Positions 1 through 11,451 are shown, counted from the first letter of the stretch. The stretch is DNA of 64,000 nucleotides from Ligula intestinalis (GCA_036362985.1 JAYGXS010000007.1:12226832-12290831); one strand, 5' to 3'. The notes: generated from the sequence alone by a model not told the origin. Made by a program: numbers and translations.

Positions 1-210
1 GAAACAAAATTTTTGGAATGCATTTTTAAAAAATGAACCCAGAACTAAAGTGAGGATATAATGTCGATTATCGCACAGCCTTATTTTAAGGTCTTTCAAT
101 CCGATCAAAATACCGACTTTTGAATGACCTTCTTTCTGAACACCTGCAAAATGTATACCCCGCAAAAATGACTACTTAAGTAGTATGCAGTTTTTTCTGC
201 TGTTTTCTGC
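1..210. repeat. Degenerate copy of the foldback/MITE-like family
   Basis: Contains the GACTACTTAAGTAGTATGCA-type segment and a CTTTCTGA...CTGCAAAA block that recur at 1100-1190 and, inverted, near 1750-1800. No ORF of interest. Confidence 0.4.
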
Positions 211-290
211 TTATATCTTTAATGGTAAATCCGCGATGGATGTCGAAACGTCGGGCGAATAAACTAATGGCCCAGTGATCGAGTCGCCTT
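205..290 (+). ncRNA. Degenerate hammerhead motif, family 1 (solo PLE end)
   Basis: Stem II core ATCC-GCGAT-GGAT, then GAAACGTC and the GGGCGAATAAA...GCCCAGTGATCGAGTCGCC tail typical of family 1. The CUGANGA box is replaced by a TTAATGG-like sequence, so self-cleavage is not expected. Confidence 0.5.
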
Positions 291-486
291 CATCTCTAGT
301 ATGCAGTTTCCCGCAAGATTTTAAGTGCCTTTTAAATTCAGATATATAGGAACAGATATGCGTAGACCGATCTGTCAGATGACCCACTCGTCCGTCCATG
401 TTGCCATTAGAGCTCTCCCTTGAGCCTCCACCGCGAGGTGGCTAGGATATACGCAGAAGGACATGAGACACTAGGGAGGCCTTTTC

Positions 487-620
487 CGGCTCATTTTCCG
501 TCATCGGCTAATGATACCCAACTCCAGTGTTGCTGCTGAAATTGCTGCCACACCCGAGTTTTGAACTCGGGTCTTTCCGGTCAGAGGCAAACGCCATAAC
601 CATTGGGCCACGAGCCACGG
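487..620 (-). repeat. tRNA-derived SINE, minus strand
   Basis: Reverse-strand tRNA-like head with an A-box-like GTGGCCCAATGG and a B box GAGTTCAAAACTC (556-568). It is followed by the body GTGTGGCAGCAATTTCAGCAG that also follows the heads at 5718 and 16863. Confidence 0.65.
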
Positions 621-1029
621 CGTTCTACAGTAGAATATATGCGTATTTTATTTAACAGGAAACATACACGCAAATATTAATTCGTGTGCTGGTAGCAGCT
701 GCTCTAATGCCTACCTCCTCTGGCGTTCCGATGCCCGCGACAGGCCAGTTAACTTACCGTCTCCACCGCCAAAGCACGCCGGCCCTCACAAGCTTGAGCT
801 GAGCAGGCACCACTGACCAGCTGGGTTTGCCAGCCAACTTGGCGCCCAGGTGACCTTGACATCAGATCCCCAAACCACGACCTTTGACGCAACCAATCAC
901 GCGCCCCACAGCCAGACAATCACGCACTCACGCGAACTGACCCAAGCGCGTAAACAACATACAGTATGGGAAGTGCTGCGAGAAACAGACCACAATTTGA
1001 AACGACCGGTAAGCAATCGCAAGCCAACG
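621..1029. other. No recognisable gene
   Basis: Mixed unique-looking sequence. The 80-aa ORF at 850-1092 has no recognised motif and runs into the foldback repeat, so it is not called. Confidence 0.5.
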
Positions 1030-1885
1030 TTAGGTAGGGTTGCAATACTGCTTATCATGCAGTCCAATTTCAATTATTTTCAGTCACGCTAGGATGCCGA
1101 CTCTGTGGTGAGCTTTTTTCTGACCACTGCAAAAAAATTTGATTCTTTAAGAAATGGCTACTTAAATAGTATGCATTTGTATCATTGATTTCGACTGCCT
1201 TTGTAAATTCAAATATATTTCATGGAAAGCATTCACGGAAAAATTCTCTTTCTTTCTTAGATTATAGCTTCTATGACAACTTCTATTCTTGAAGGAAGGG
1301 TTTCCTTCGGTTTTAACAAAGTTTCTAAATTGCCGAATTATTTTGAAACCTACCGACTGCTAGAACTGAAGTCAGGTTTTACTACCTGAATGCAGTTTTA
1401 TCATGGTTAAGGAAAAGTACATTTTTGCCTACGGTTTGAGGAAGTGGTTGCATAGCTCTCATAGAATTTTGCGATAGACATGGATCATGCTGTGTATACT
1501 AGGGGCAGCATTAATAAGTTGACGGATACGATGCATTATGAATGAACAGCACACAGCACACAGCAGCAAAAAATCTCAAAATTAGAAATGTTTTTAAAAC
1601 CAACGGAAACCTTTCCTTTAAGAATAAAATTTAAAGACGGCGTAATTTGCTATCAAGTGAGTACAAGACAAGATTTTTTCGTGCATGCTTTCCATAAAAT
1701 ACATTTGAATTTATAAAGGTAATCGAAATCAATGATAAAAATGTATGCCATTTAAGTAGCTATTTTCTACAGAAACAAATTTTTCGCAGCAATCAGAAAG
1801 AAGCTCATCACAGAGTCAGCATCCTAGCGTGGCTGAAACGAATTGAAATCGGACTGCATGCTGAACAGCATTGCAACCCTACTCA
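1030..1885. repeat. Long foldback (inverted repeat) element
   Basis: 1030-1250 reappears inverted at about 1665-1885 (for example GCAGTCC..., GACTCTGTG.TGAGCTT, GGAAAGCAT). An inner pair, 1290-1335 and 1575-1620 (AAGGAAnGGTTTCC), extends the hairpin. The central loop is about 240 bp. No coding capacity. It looks like a foldback/MITE-type element; the same sequence recurs singly elsewhere. Confidence 0.65.
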
Positions 1886-2199
1886 GTGTTGTCTTACGAG
1901 TGATTACCGGTATTTTTCAAATTGCGGAATGTTTCTTGCAGCACTCACTATACTGTACCCCTGCTAGCACGCTCCCGAACGGTTGATATGTACAGGCACA
2001 ACTGCTCACACGTTTTCAGACGGATGCCTTTACCCCACACAAGCAAACAGTCGATTTACGGCAACTTTCTTTGCGTACCAATAAATCGCTCCTAACATCT
2101 GACTGCTTTCTTCAATCAAGCGGAATATTCTTAGTGTTGGGTTAAAAGTAGGTCGCCAATTCTTGATCGCTACACAGTCCTTTCGTAGCAGATAGCCCC

Positions 2200-2760
2200 C
2201 ACTTCAAAAATGATGCTTGAGGAAAGCGTATCCAGTGGTTTAAAAATGTTGCTAAATTGCAAAATCCTACTGGCCTTTACACTTGAATTCAAGATTTACT
2301 ATCTACGTGTTGCATACATTATAGCCAAGGAAATATAACTATTTCATTTCGATACGAGGAAAAAGCCACATAGTTTGAGTTTGATGTGAATTCTGTTGTA
2401 CACTGGATAAGACAACAGCAATAAATTGACGAATAAAATTTAGCCTGAACGAACATTTTACACTCGAAAAAGTCACATTAGTAAAAAACTTTTAAACCCG
2501 AAATATACGCTTTCATCAGGCTTAAAATTTAAACAAGGCGTAATTTGCTATCAAAGGGTACACGAGAGAATGTTCTTTTGCATTTTTTTACAAAATATAT
2601 TTAATTTTATAAGGTGATTTAACAGCAACGAGAAGAATGTATACTACTTAGGCTGTCATTTGTACAGAGTATACTTTTTTCATGCGGTCATAAAGAAGGT
2701 CCTTGAAAAGTCGGCAACTGGACGTAACTGAAACACTCATCTTATAAAACCGCTCAAGCC
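2200..2760. repeat. Diverged single copy of the foldback family
   Basis: Follows the same order as the right half of the element at 1030-1885: AAACAAGGCGTAATTTGCTATCA, an ATATTTAATTTTATAAGGT segment and a TACTACTTAGG.TGTC segment, but only in direct orientation. Confidence 0.5.
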
Positions 2761-3305
2761 ATTTGTTCGAAGTAAAGAGCACAGCTCTGAATTTTGGTTG
2801 GCATTTCATGAAGAAGGGAATCTACGGTAGCTTCAAACGCAAAGCAGTCAATATCAAAAATTGTAAGTAATAAGCAACTAAGTAAACATAACTCACAAGA
2901 TGTTCTCTCCAATCGGTCCCTGATCCAAGCTGATCGTGCAGAAGGCCCGTACACTGGCGGAAGATCCTCCGTAGGCTAAAAAAGACACGTTCTATTGCTC
3001 ACCAAAGCCAGTTGTGACAGGCAGCGGACTGCGGACACCTATATAGTCCCCCACTTTAACGTTAAGCATAGTACGGAGGCCTGATTGTCCTTAACCTGCG
3101 TGCTGAGGAAAAGTTTCCTGGCTGAGTTTTTGGATACTCAGGGCAGGCCAGTTAACGATGGTGCCTAATAAAGCAGGGCCGTAATTGTAGGTAACAGGTA
3201 TGAAAGAAAACGCAGACGCTGTTCCAAAACAATCGTGCCGTGTTTATTCAAGTTGGGGCAGTGCCAGGATAATGTGGGGTTAGGAGACGTTATACTTTTA
3301 CATGC
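2761..3305. other. No recognisable gene
   Basis: No motif-bearing ORF. It lies between the foldback family and the first 250-bp direct repeat. Confidence 0.45.
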
Positions 3306-3309
3306 TATT

Positions 3310-3560
3310 TTGGTAGGAAGCGTAGGTGGGGCTTCGCCTCTCTGGAGAAATACAGTATTTGTCTGGCGATCCTGCTGGCTAGCTGGTAACGTCTTTCAGC
3401 ATGAACCCTTTGGAGTAAAGGGCGTGTCGGACCCTGCGTCGGAAACAGGAACAGTTTTTATCGGTGAAGTAGAGCATAAAAATCAACAGGACTGTGAGGT
3501 TGTAAACAATAATTTTGAGAATTCCTTTTCATCGTAAAAAATCGTGTTTTGTTGATGATA
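3310..3560 (+). repeat. Direct repeat copy 1 (~250 bp)
   Basis: Closely similar to 4540-4790: shared GGAGAAA-ACAGTATTTG.CTGGCGATC, GGAAACAGGAACAGTTTT and GCTGTGAGGTTGTAAACAA-type blocks. The apparent 100-aa ORF is a by-product; both copies keep similar frames but nothing recognisable is encoded. Confidence 0.65.
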
Positions 3561-3589
3561 ATTAATGCTACCGGCATCGCTAATATTGC

Positions 3590-4340
3590 CCTATTCCTGT
3601 TGCACTGACTTAAACTGTCCTACTATACCTACCTTATACTATTGTAGGCCTAAATGTAATCTCTTGATAGCAAATTGCATGGTAGGACTTGTGCTATAAC
3701 TATCCAAATGCTAATCACTATTACGTCACACAAATTGGAAGTGCATACTGGGTGTGACTTCTTAAAAGCACACGCAAGCAGTACCTACAGTGTACTATGT
3801 ACTGGCCTTGGTAAGTATGAAAACTAGAAATTAGCACTTTAGCAGAGGCACGAACCTATAGCAGCAGTATCTCAGTCCGTACCTAGCAGGAGCGTACACT
3901 GCTCGATGGATCGAGTTGAGAGTGTGGAAACCAAGGCAATGCTGCCGTGCTCAGAACCCCAAGCGTATACTTACCCGAAATAATTAAATCAAGAGTCACA
4001 CTCCTTGTTGAGACCAAAGGGACATGAGTCCTAGCGTTGGATCAATCAGCGTCACCTCTGGCAGATGGTGGTGTCAGTGCCAGCACCAGTACTACTCGAC
4101 TTCTTGCCGAGATTGAGAGGATATGAGCCCAGTGCTGACTTTAATCAGTGTCATTTCTGACTTACAAAACAGTCAGTATTATTACCAGCAAGTAATATCA
4201 CTAAGCTACACCCTAGTAAGTAGTATAAGAAGAAGCAGTACCAGTCCTGGTGTACTTAAGTCTGGCTAGACACCTACTAAAGGTGAGCTTGGGGTAGGTC
4301 GTACAGTAGTACCAGCGCCAAAGACTACTGTCACTATAGA
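3590..4340 (-). repeat. Dispersed repeat family W, minus orientation
   Basis: Shares long similarity, reverse-complemented, with 36240-37280 and 61412-61760: AGCTACACCCTAGT.AGTAGTAT, GGTACTAC-type runs, and the block around GAGAGTGTGGAAACCAAGGCA. No coding motif. Confidence 0.6.
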
Positions 4341-4539
4341 ATAAGTTAGGCGGTGGTTAGGCTTGCAAGTGGAAAGCAGCCTACGCTGGAACCTGTTTAT
4401 TCTTCGAGACTCCAGGTGAAGGTGAAGGGTGCGGAGCCGCTAACTGCGTCCTTTATTACTTTAAACCTTACACCTGAGACTGTCACATGCTGTACCAACC
4501 TGTTGGTGCACTTGGTGAAGTTCATCGAAATCGATAGTC

Positions 4540-4790
4540 GAAGAAGTTACCTAGGTGGGACTTCGTCTCACTGGAGAAACACAGTATTTGGCTGGCGATC
4601 ATGCTGGTTAGCTAGTCATATCTTTCACCATAAACCCTTTGAAGTAAAAGGCGTTTTGGACCCTGAGCTGGAAACAGGAACAGTTTTATTGGTGGAGCAG
4701 AACATAAAAATCAACAAGAGCTGTGAGGTTGTAAACAAAAATTTTGAGAATTCCCTTTCACAGTAGAAAAATAGCGCGTTTTATTGATGA
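4540..4790 (+). repeat. Direct repeat copy 2 (~250 bp)
   Basis: Partner of 3310-3560 in the same orientation, about 1.23 kb apart, enclosing family W sequence. They could be terminal repeats of a small non-coding element or simply two insertions. Confidence 0.65.
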
Positions 4791-5360
4791 GTTTTTAAAT
4801 CGCATGAAGGGCGAGAAGTCGAGCACTGTCAATTGGGCATATTAGACACAATGTACTCAAACTAAAGGCGCTATAGCACAGTTTCAATCGTGCGGAAACT
4901 TTGGACTGCATAATGGCTTTGGAATTTGCTCTGTAGACAAAATGGGATCTATTATGAGTGACATGATATACCTGCTTATCATAACTGCACTCCATAGGAG
5001 AGACTAAATTGACGCTGTAATCGGTGGTCATAAGCATATTTCTATAAGTATGGTTCGGAATTCATGTAAAAGTTACGATCGAAATAAGACTTGGTATTTA
5101 AGCAGACCTTTGGTCACGTTATTTTTATCGCATGAGTAATTCTGGGGAAGCCTAATAGGAGGGAAAATTGTCTGTTTAATTCAGTATATTTAAGGGTAAT
5201 AGACATTAAATTTGGAAGAATCAGAGGTAGCCTGAGTTCGAGGATATTTTCTGCACTATTAAATATGACAAGACCAAAATTTTTATCCATATGCATTGTG
5301 CTGTGGGAAAACCCCAAAATACACAAGCCATTTTATTTTGATATACAGAAAATGGCATAG
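4791..5360. other. No recognisable gene
   Basis: Short AT-rich ORFs only (80 and 70 aa, minus strand), with no motif recognised. Confidence 0.45.
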
Positions 5361-5361
5361 T

Positions 5362-5895
5362 TTTTGTTTGCACACCGATCTATCTGTTAGGATGTGCCCA
5401 TCCTGGAATGATGCTTTGGCGACTCGGTCCAACCGATTGAATGTTTCGCAAAGCTACTAATAATTGATATTTTACTCGCTGAGTGTTAGTTACACATCTT
5501 TTTTAGTATTCCGGCATACACAAGCAAACCACAGGATAGCTATTTCGGGCTATTTGCCCTCATCAGCTACGGGCAGCCAACTCTATTGTAACTGCTGAAA
5601 TTGCCACCAATTGGCGGTTGGAACGAGTCGCCAAGGCATCAATCCAGAATGGGTACATTCTGAGCGATAGATCGGTGTGCAAACTAATACTAAATACAAC
5701 CGGTAAGGCATCGAATTCGATGGCTCAATGGTTAGGACGTCTGCCCCTGACCAGCGAGGCGCGAGTTCGAAACTCGGGTGTAGCAGCAATTTCAGCGGCT
5801 ACACTAGAGTTGGCTGCCGTAGCTGATGAGGGCCAATAGCCCGAAATAGCTATCTTGCGGTTTGCCTGTCTATACCAGAATACTAAAGAAAATGG
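5362..5895. repeat. SINE cluster with inverted blocks
   Basis: A full + strand tRNA-derived SINE lies at 5718-5872: head with TGGCTCAATGGTTAGGACG, B box GAGTTCGAAACTC, then the GTAGCAGCAATTTCAGC body. Its 3' half reappears inverted at 5499-5614, and 5618-5690 reappears inverted at 5362-5452. Confidence 0.65.
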
Positions 5896-6529
5896 TATGG
5901 TTGTACATTCATCCACCGATTAATCGTCACTTTATGGGTCTAATTGGCGGAACCTCAGTACTACTAAAAACATTTATTTTTCTCTACAACCACTTATTAC
6001 TTTTTGCATTTCTGAATGCAAAATTCTGTACCGTTTCACAATTTTTTCGTACATGCTGTAATGTCAGTTTGCGAGCGATCTCGCATATTTCGGCATTTTG
6101 CTTGACCACACTGTTTAAACTTTCCGCAAAATAGACGAGTTTTTAAGTGCTGAGTGTAATCCTCGCGATTCAGTGTTCCGCCCAAATTCAAGTTTTTTAC
6201 TCTTCACCCCCTCTCTCGGCCAAATGTAAGGGCAGTTTTAGCAGAGAAGCAGAGTGGTTAATGTATAGGCAAAATATAAATTTAAAAAATAAATATATAT
6301 TAAGTAACGGTTCTGCCCAAAATTAATAGTTCACTGCTCGCACGCAGAGTGTTAAATGTACATTTAAAAAATTTATACTGCGTAATGTTTTCGACACACC
6401 CAAATGAAGTATGCCCAAATCAGCAGGATAGAGTGCAAGCTAAATTGAATTAAGCAAGGGGTGGGAGGGAGGGACTGAGTGCACAGAAATAAGTCTTCAT
6501 GGTGGTGACTGGTCTCAACAGCACTCAGC
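5896..6529. other. No recognisable gene
   Basis: AT-rich sequence. One 90-aa ORF (5862-6134) begins inside the SINE and has no recognised domain. Confidence 0.45.
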
Positions 6530-6950
6530 ACTCTCTGAGTGAGCCGTCAACAGTGGATAAAAATGGGTGTTTTTGATAAAATTATAAGTTTAATTGTAGT
6601 CTTCCCTTTTTCTAAGGGGGTACTTATTTGTCTGTAATGTCCGGCAACTAGGACGATGTCCACTTTAATTTGTCTCAGGTAGTTGACAGCGTCTGCTGAC
6701 AGTGGTTAGGTCCACTTTAATTGCTCCAGAGTGGATGCGAGATAGAAGTACGCAGGTATAGGGTAGGGGGGGAGGAGGAGAGGGGGTAGTTGCACATGTC
6801 TTTTCATCGGAAGCGAAAAAAAATTTTTCACCAGCATCTGAGTGAGGGGTCGGTGGTAGGAAAAAAAGGGTGTTTCTTTGTAAAATTATGAGTTTAATTC
6901 GAGTTTACTGTTTTTAGGAAGATACTAATTCGTTGAGAATGCCCTGTAAC
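6530..6950 (+). repeat. Imperfect direct repeat, period ~302 bp
   Basis: 6530-6648 and 6833-6950 share TCTGAGTGAG.., GGGTGTTT.T..TAAAATTAT and GAGTTTAATT blocks. Between them TCCACTTTAATTG occurs twice (near 6658 and 6710). Confidence 0.6.
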
Positions 6951-7234
6951 AACGCAGACTCACCGTACCCAAAACAGCTAAAAGAAAAAAGGTTTCTGTA
7001 ATACGAAAATCTGGTTTATAATGTTGTTTTAAAAAAAGTATAATCAGCTGATAGTGTTACATGGGGTTCAAAAAAAGAAGAAAACTCTGTGCAACATTGA
7101 AACAATCACTGTATGTACGTAGAGAAAAAAGCTAAGTTAAACTGGGAGGCGGACTTTTTGATCGTCCTCAGGCAGCCACGCACAAACCCAGGTTTGGGAT
7201 GCCTGTGATATGAAACCGGGTTCTTTATGGGCGA

Positions 7235-7330
7235 ATTAAAATTACCGACACGGAGAAGGGAGACTGGAATGGTCATATCTGGCTCATTGTCCGATATGAG
7301 TCAGTCATACCCAAAGCCAACTGTTCGGCA
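7235..7330 (-). repeat. SINE body fragment, minus strand
   Basis: GGGAGACTGGAATGGTCAT...CAGTCATACCCAA is the reverse complement of the body of the SINE at 7409-7560. No head is present. Confidence 0.5.
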
Positions 7331-7408
7331 CCCGCGACTCGGAATGTAAACTACTTCGCCAATATATTATCTTATTCACCATATTCACGAGCACAACTGA
7401 CAAAGCAT

Positions 7409-7560
7409 CGAGCCCGTGGTGTAATGATAGAATGGTAAACTCAGTAACCGAAGGTCCCGGGTTCGAATCTCGGAGGTTTCGGTCTCTGCGATTGGGTATG
7501 ACCGACTGATGATGGCTAAAATGTCAGAAATGGCCATTCCAGCCTCCCTTCGCTTTGTCA
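7409..7560 (+). repeat. tRNA-derived SINE with intact B box
   Basis: Head begins GAGCCCGTGGTGTAATGATAG and contains a perfect B box GGTTCGAATCT (7460-7470). The body has TTGGGTATGACCGACTGATG and ends AATGGCCATTCCAGCCTCCC. Other copies: 27060-27187, 18396-18480, 37910-38046, 63040-63172 (all minus). Confidence 0.75.
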
Positions 7561-7684
7561 GATTCACTCCATGAAATGCCTGAGGTCACTAAGCCACAGC
7601 CTGGGATCACTTAAGTACGAGCCTCAAGACACACCGGGACGAGTTAACGCTCAAATCAGGTAGATCGGATGAACACCCTAGTAG

Positions 7685-7699
7685 TATATATATATATAT
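7685..7699. repeat. (TA)n microsatellite
   Basis: Uninterrupted TA dinucleotides over 15 bases. Confidence 0.9.
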
Positions 7700-7734
7700 G
7701 TTGCTTACATAAAGTTCGGAAAAGGAAGAAGACG

Positions 7735-7815
7735 ACAGAACAATTCCTGGGACCAAGTAATATTTAGGCTGACGTTTCAAAAACATTCACGTTTTCACCG
7801 TCAGAGTGAAATTTC
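7735..7815 (-). ncRNA. Hammerhead-like motif, family 1, minus strand
   Basis: On the minus strand: CUGACGG (A9 to G), stem II AAAAC/GUUUU, then GAAACGUC and AGCCTAAATATTACTTGGTCCCAGG, the usual family tail. One core change should impair cleavage. Confidence 0.5.
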
Positions 7816-7829
7816 GCTTCTTCTGCTGG

Positions 7830-8700
7830 CATTGAATGAGTGTGTCTTACCAATAGCCTTGTGTTATAGCCGTGCTTGATGCACGCGCGTCGATCGATTG
7901 CACCAAGCGATTGCTGGGCGCCTCCATGAGAAGATGTGCCAGGTTATTCGTGTGCCTCCTGATCAATTATACCTCCTTTGCTCGCGGGCGCCGACTGTCG
8001 GCCGTGCTATTCTTCCTTCGCCCGACTCACTGATCTGTTCTCAGTGGGCGTTAGCCTTGTGCGGAGTGCTTGGTGGGCGGGATAAAGGTCTATGACTGTG
8101 TTAAGTGTGCCAGTCGAGGACCAATTTTCTAGCAGCAAATCTGCCCCTCTTGTCATTGGCTCGGCCTTTTACCCTTGCTTTCTCAAAGGCAAACGTGTGA
8201 CTCGTCTGCTGTACATGGTCATAAACCATATACAACTTATCTTTGCGGTTGATTACGAGCTGATGCTCAGCAATCTTGAGCCCAGGCGTTCGCCCGTTTC
8301 ACCAAGATACCCTGCATCGCAGACTTAGTATGGTATGCTGTAGTAAACTGATCGTGAGATTGATCGAAAGTGGACTTGCGTGAAACACCCCCCCCCCCCC
8401 CCCCCGGCGACCGTCGCATTTGTTGCAGAGTCAGCGTTCTGTTTGGCCTGTCTCTCGTCAACCGACGGATTGATCAGTTGTTGGCGTCCACGCGAGTTGA
8501 TACCACTTTCGTGGGCACGGTATTGATGTAGACTTCCACGCTGGTCACATGGTTCGTGGCTGGCTCCTCTCTTATTTACTTCTGAACCAAGTTGACCTCT
8601 ATGCGTGAGTTTTCTCGGCTATCCTGTTGGATTTGCCCAAACTGTCGTACTCCATGTGATTAGCGCCTGGTGGTCAGGATGCAGGCCTACAGCTCTGTTA
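7830..8700. other. Sequence between two hammerhead motifs
   Basis: Outward hammerhead motifs flank this block (minus at 7735, plus at 8752), as in the PLEs elsewhere, but no reverse transcriptase or GIY-YIG remnant is recognisable. Holds an 18-base C run. Confidence 0.4.
8388..8405. repeat. Poly-C tract
   Basis: Eighteen consecutive C residues; length is prone to assembly error. Confidence 0.9.
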
Positions 8701-8751
8701 GGTATAAGCTGTTAATTGATATGTGACCCGTTTCTGCTACTGCTCTTTGAC

Positions 8752-8799
8752 TATGTCTCTGATGAAGAATCCGCGACGGATCTTGAAACGTCAGGCGTA
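8752..8799 (+). ncRNA. Hammerhead ribozyme, family 1, intact core
   Basis: All core boxes present: CUGAUGA (8759-8765), stem II closed by AUCC/GGAU with loop GCGAC, GAAACGUC (8785-8792). The stem I strands UAUGUCU (8752-8758) and AGGCGUA (8793-8799) pair over seven positions including G-U pairs; predicted cleavage is after C8792. Stem III is the self-complementary ACGU, too short for a hairpin, so activity as a dimer is expected. Hammerheads of this minimal type are known in Penelope-like retroelements. Confidence 0.8.
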
Positions 8800-8839
8800 T
8801 AAAGTATTGTCCCAGCGATCTAGTCGCCTTCTTCTATAT

Positions 8840-9830
8840 AAAAGTAAATTTTTCCGCTGCAAAATGCCCAGCGAAAGGATCTACCTGACAGCAATTTTCA
8901 TCGGATTTTTATTAAAAACTGGCAGCGATACAGTATCTCAATAAAAATCTCATTCACAATACTAAAATGTAATTTTGATTTACAAATATTACCTAAATAG
9001 GACTGTTGCATTAATGATGTTATTTCCGGCTGAACGAGTTTGGAATCCTCCACGTCCCTTCTCCATCGAAACTCCCGTCCGACCTTAAAATAACTGTTTA
9101 CCTTTTCCGAAGGCTGCCCCTTCCTCCCTGGAATGCTGGCCGCCCTCCCTTACTCGATTGCACATGACCGAATAATCGTTTTCCTGTTCCCATTTTCCCA
9201 TTACCCATTTTCACGTGGAGATCCAATCACGTGAAGTGACCTTGCTTTGGCGAGCCAGCTGTTTGTCCCCCTCACCCTTCTTGATCCGGTTAATCCGAGA
9301 ACCAATCATCGACACCCCCCCCCCGCGGGCACGCGGTGCGTGAGATAGACGTGGCCGTCGCAGGGCGTCTTCGACACCTGCCGCCGTTGAAACTTTCAGG
9401 TCGCCTCTGTTCACGAACTCCCCGCGCTTTCGCTCTGGTGTTTCACACTAATCCTGATGCTACATGAATTGTCTCATGAAATCATATAAAACCAGAGCCA
9501 CGCCCCCTCTCCCACTAACACACACAAGCTTTACCAAGACTAGTTTCGTCCTGCGTGGTGTTATTGTTAAACCTGTGTCAGGCGATTTGGCCGACTCCCT
9601 TCGCTCTTGATTTGGTGTGTCCATTGTTGAGTACCGTACGGCCTTGACAGTTGTTATCACTGGGTTTGACGTACTCGTGACTGTTGGATACAGAGAAGCC
9701 AAGCAGTCAAGAAGACGAAAGAAACGATCATACAGCAGAAAATCAAAACCCTTCAGCCACTTTTCCCAGGCTACTTGCTACAACCAAACAGAAACGGTTG
9801 TTTATTTAGAAGGTTTTCTCAACTTGATTT
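8840..9830. other. No recognisable gene
   Basis: Short ORFs on both strands without motifs and a C run near 9317. A lysine/arginine-rich ORF at 9617-9997 is not supported as a gene. Confidence 0.45.
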
Positions 9831-9859
9831 TTATGCCCTTAGTAGTAAAAATACACTTT

Positions 9860-9970
9860 GTAAAAGGTAGGCAGAAAATAATATACAAGATTTTTTTAGA
9901 ATTCCTGAATAACTTTAAACCCGATCTACCGATGCATTTCGGCTGGGGTTTTCAAAGCTACCCTAATAAA
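9860..9970. repeat. Repeat shared with 41750-41890
   Basis: GGCAGAAAA.ATAT, AATTCC.GAATAA.TTTAAACCCGATCT and a following T-rich block are shared with 41750-41890, in the same order. Confidence 0.5.
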
Positions 9971-11450
9971 TTGGCAGGTATGATGGTTTATGAATGAAGG
10001 TTTGACGCTATTAAAAAATCCCATAGTTAAAGATATTCCTACAATCTAAAAATACCATTACTTCTAGTACCAATGTAAGCGAGACTTAATTTGCCGCCCA
10101 TTTTGTGCAGAAGAATTCTTAAGGACATTGACAATAAATGGGCGAAATGCATGTTACCAAAATAGCGAATTTTGTTTGGTTGCGGCCGAAAATAAGATCG
10201 TTCAAAATGGCATCTTCGCCTGAATGAACTATTCTGTGATTCTACCGTTTGCTAACTACTACAACAATCCTTTTGAGGTAGGATTTTCAAATCGAGAACC
10301 CATTTTAAGATTTCGATTAACATTGCACAGGATTAAACATCTACATTAAACAGTAGCGAACTACCCTAGAATGCAGTGAAACATTCCCTGTTCCCATGAG
10401 ATCACTGTTTCGCAATTAACAATGATATCATCACAATTCTTTCATATAAAAATGAATTTAATCGCTGAACGTCATGGGGAAAGAAAAAACCTGCGTCCTC
10501 TCGAAGCGCTTTAAAGAAGCTCGCGTCAAATTGGTACACACAACGGTAGTCGTCCAGGATATGTGTCCTAACATAAACAGAATCATGTAGACCACGATCA
10601 TGACCAATTTTTCTTCTAGATCCTGAGGTAAAGTGTGCATCACATGCACAGAAAACTTTTAACCCAACGGCCAAGCACTCTGAATTCCATTTAAAAAAAT
10701 ATTTGAAACGATATATCTTCCTGCCCACTACTTTGCTTAAGATAAAGCAAAGAAACTTCTATGGCAAATTAACACCCTACTACCGTTTTTGAGTAGTAGT
10801 TATTATTAGTAGAAACTGTGATCACGTGATAAATCTTCGCTTACATGTTAAAGCCCCAGTAGATTTATGATTGATATTCCATGGCACTCCAAACTTCAGT
10901 TAAGTTTACAAGTAGGGCAGCAGGTTAAATCCTCCATGAAGATACTATCACATATCCTCCCACAACTTTAACCCTGATATCATAAAATCAGTCCCTCTTG
11001 GGATTATTAGTGCATTCGCACACAGTACACATAATTTAACCTCTGTTGAATTTAGTCCTTTCAATTTGCCCTCAAGAAGTGCTTTGACGGAACAAACCAA
11101 CCATGGAAATGTGGTCTTATTTTTCCCACAAAACCTGATGCTTTTGTTATCTTCGCTCTTATCCCTTGTTCCGAACAAAAATCGAACTGTTACTCTTACC
11201 AGATATGTAACATGTTAACTGCATGAACTTCCGGCCACATAAATTGCTGGTACTTTTCGCGTATCCTTTACAAAGTAAGCTGTTTCAGTCTCCTCCTTCT
11301 TCAAATTAGAAGCAATTGGAATGCTGGATTTCCAGAATCGTCCCCGGAGGGTTCTCTTTCATAACACTCAACAAAACGTTTTGTATAAACTGGAAAATCG
11401 GCATTCCAAGACGTAAAATTCGGCAGAAGTCCTTTGGGAAACAACAATCT
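9971..11450. other. No recognisable gene
   Basis: Contains a minus-strand 108-aa ORF (10402-10728) and a 76-aa ORF (10948-11178). Neither has a recognisable domain, splice context or repeat match, so they are recorded but not called. Confidence 0.4.
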
Positions 11451-11451
11451 A

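Noticed and set aside
4353..4766. 137-aa ORF and its relative at 3235-3537
   Set aside because: The similarity of the two proteins follows from the 250-bp direct DNA repeat; upstream parts are unrelated and no family is recognised.
3310..4790. LTR retrotransposon
   Set aside because: No gag-pol coding, no primer binding site recognised and no TG...CA termini confirmed.
10402..10728. 108-aa minus-strand ORF
   Set aside because: No motif recognised; length is within chance for this base composition.
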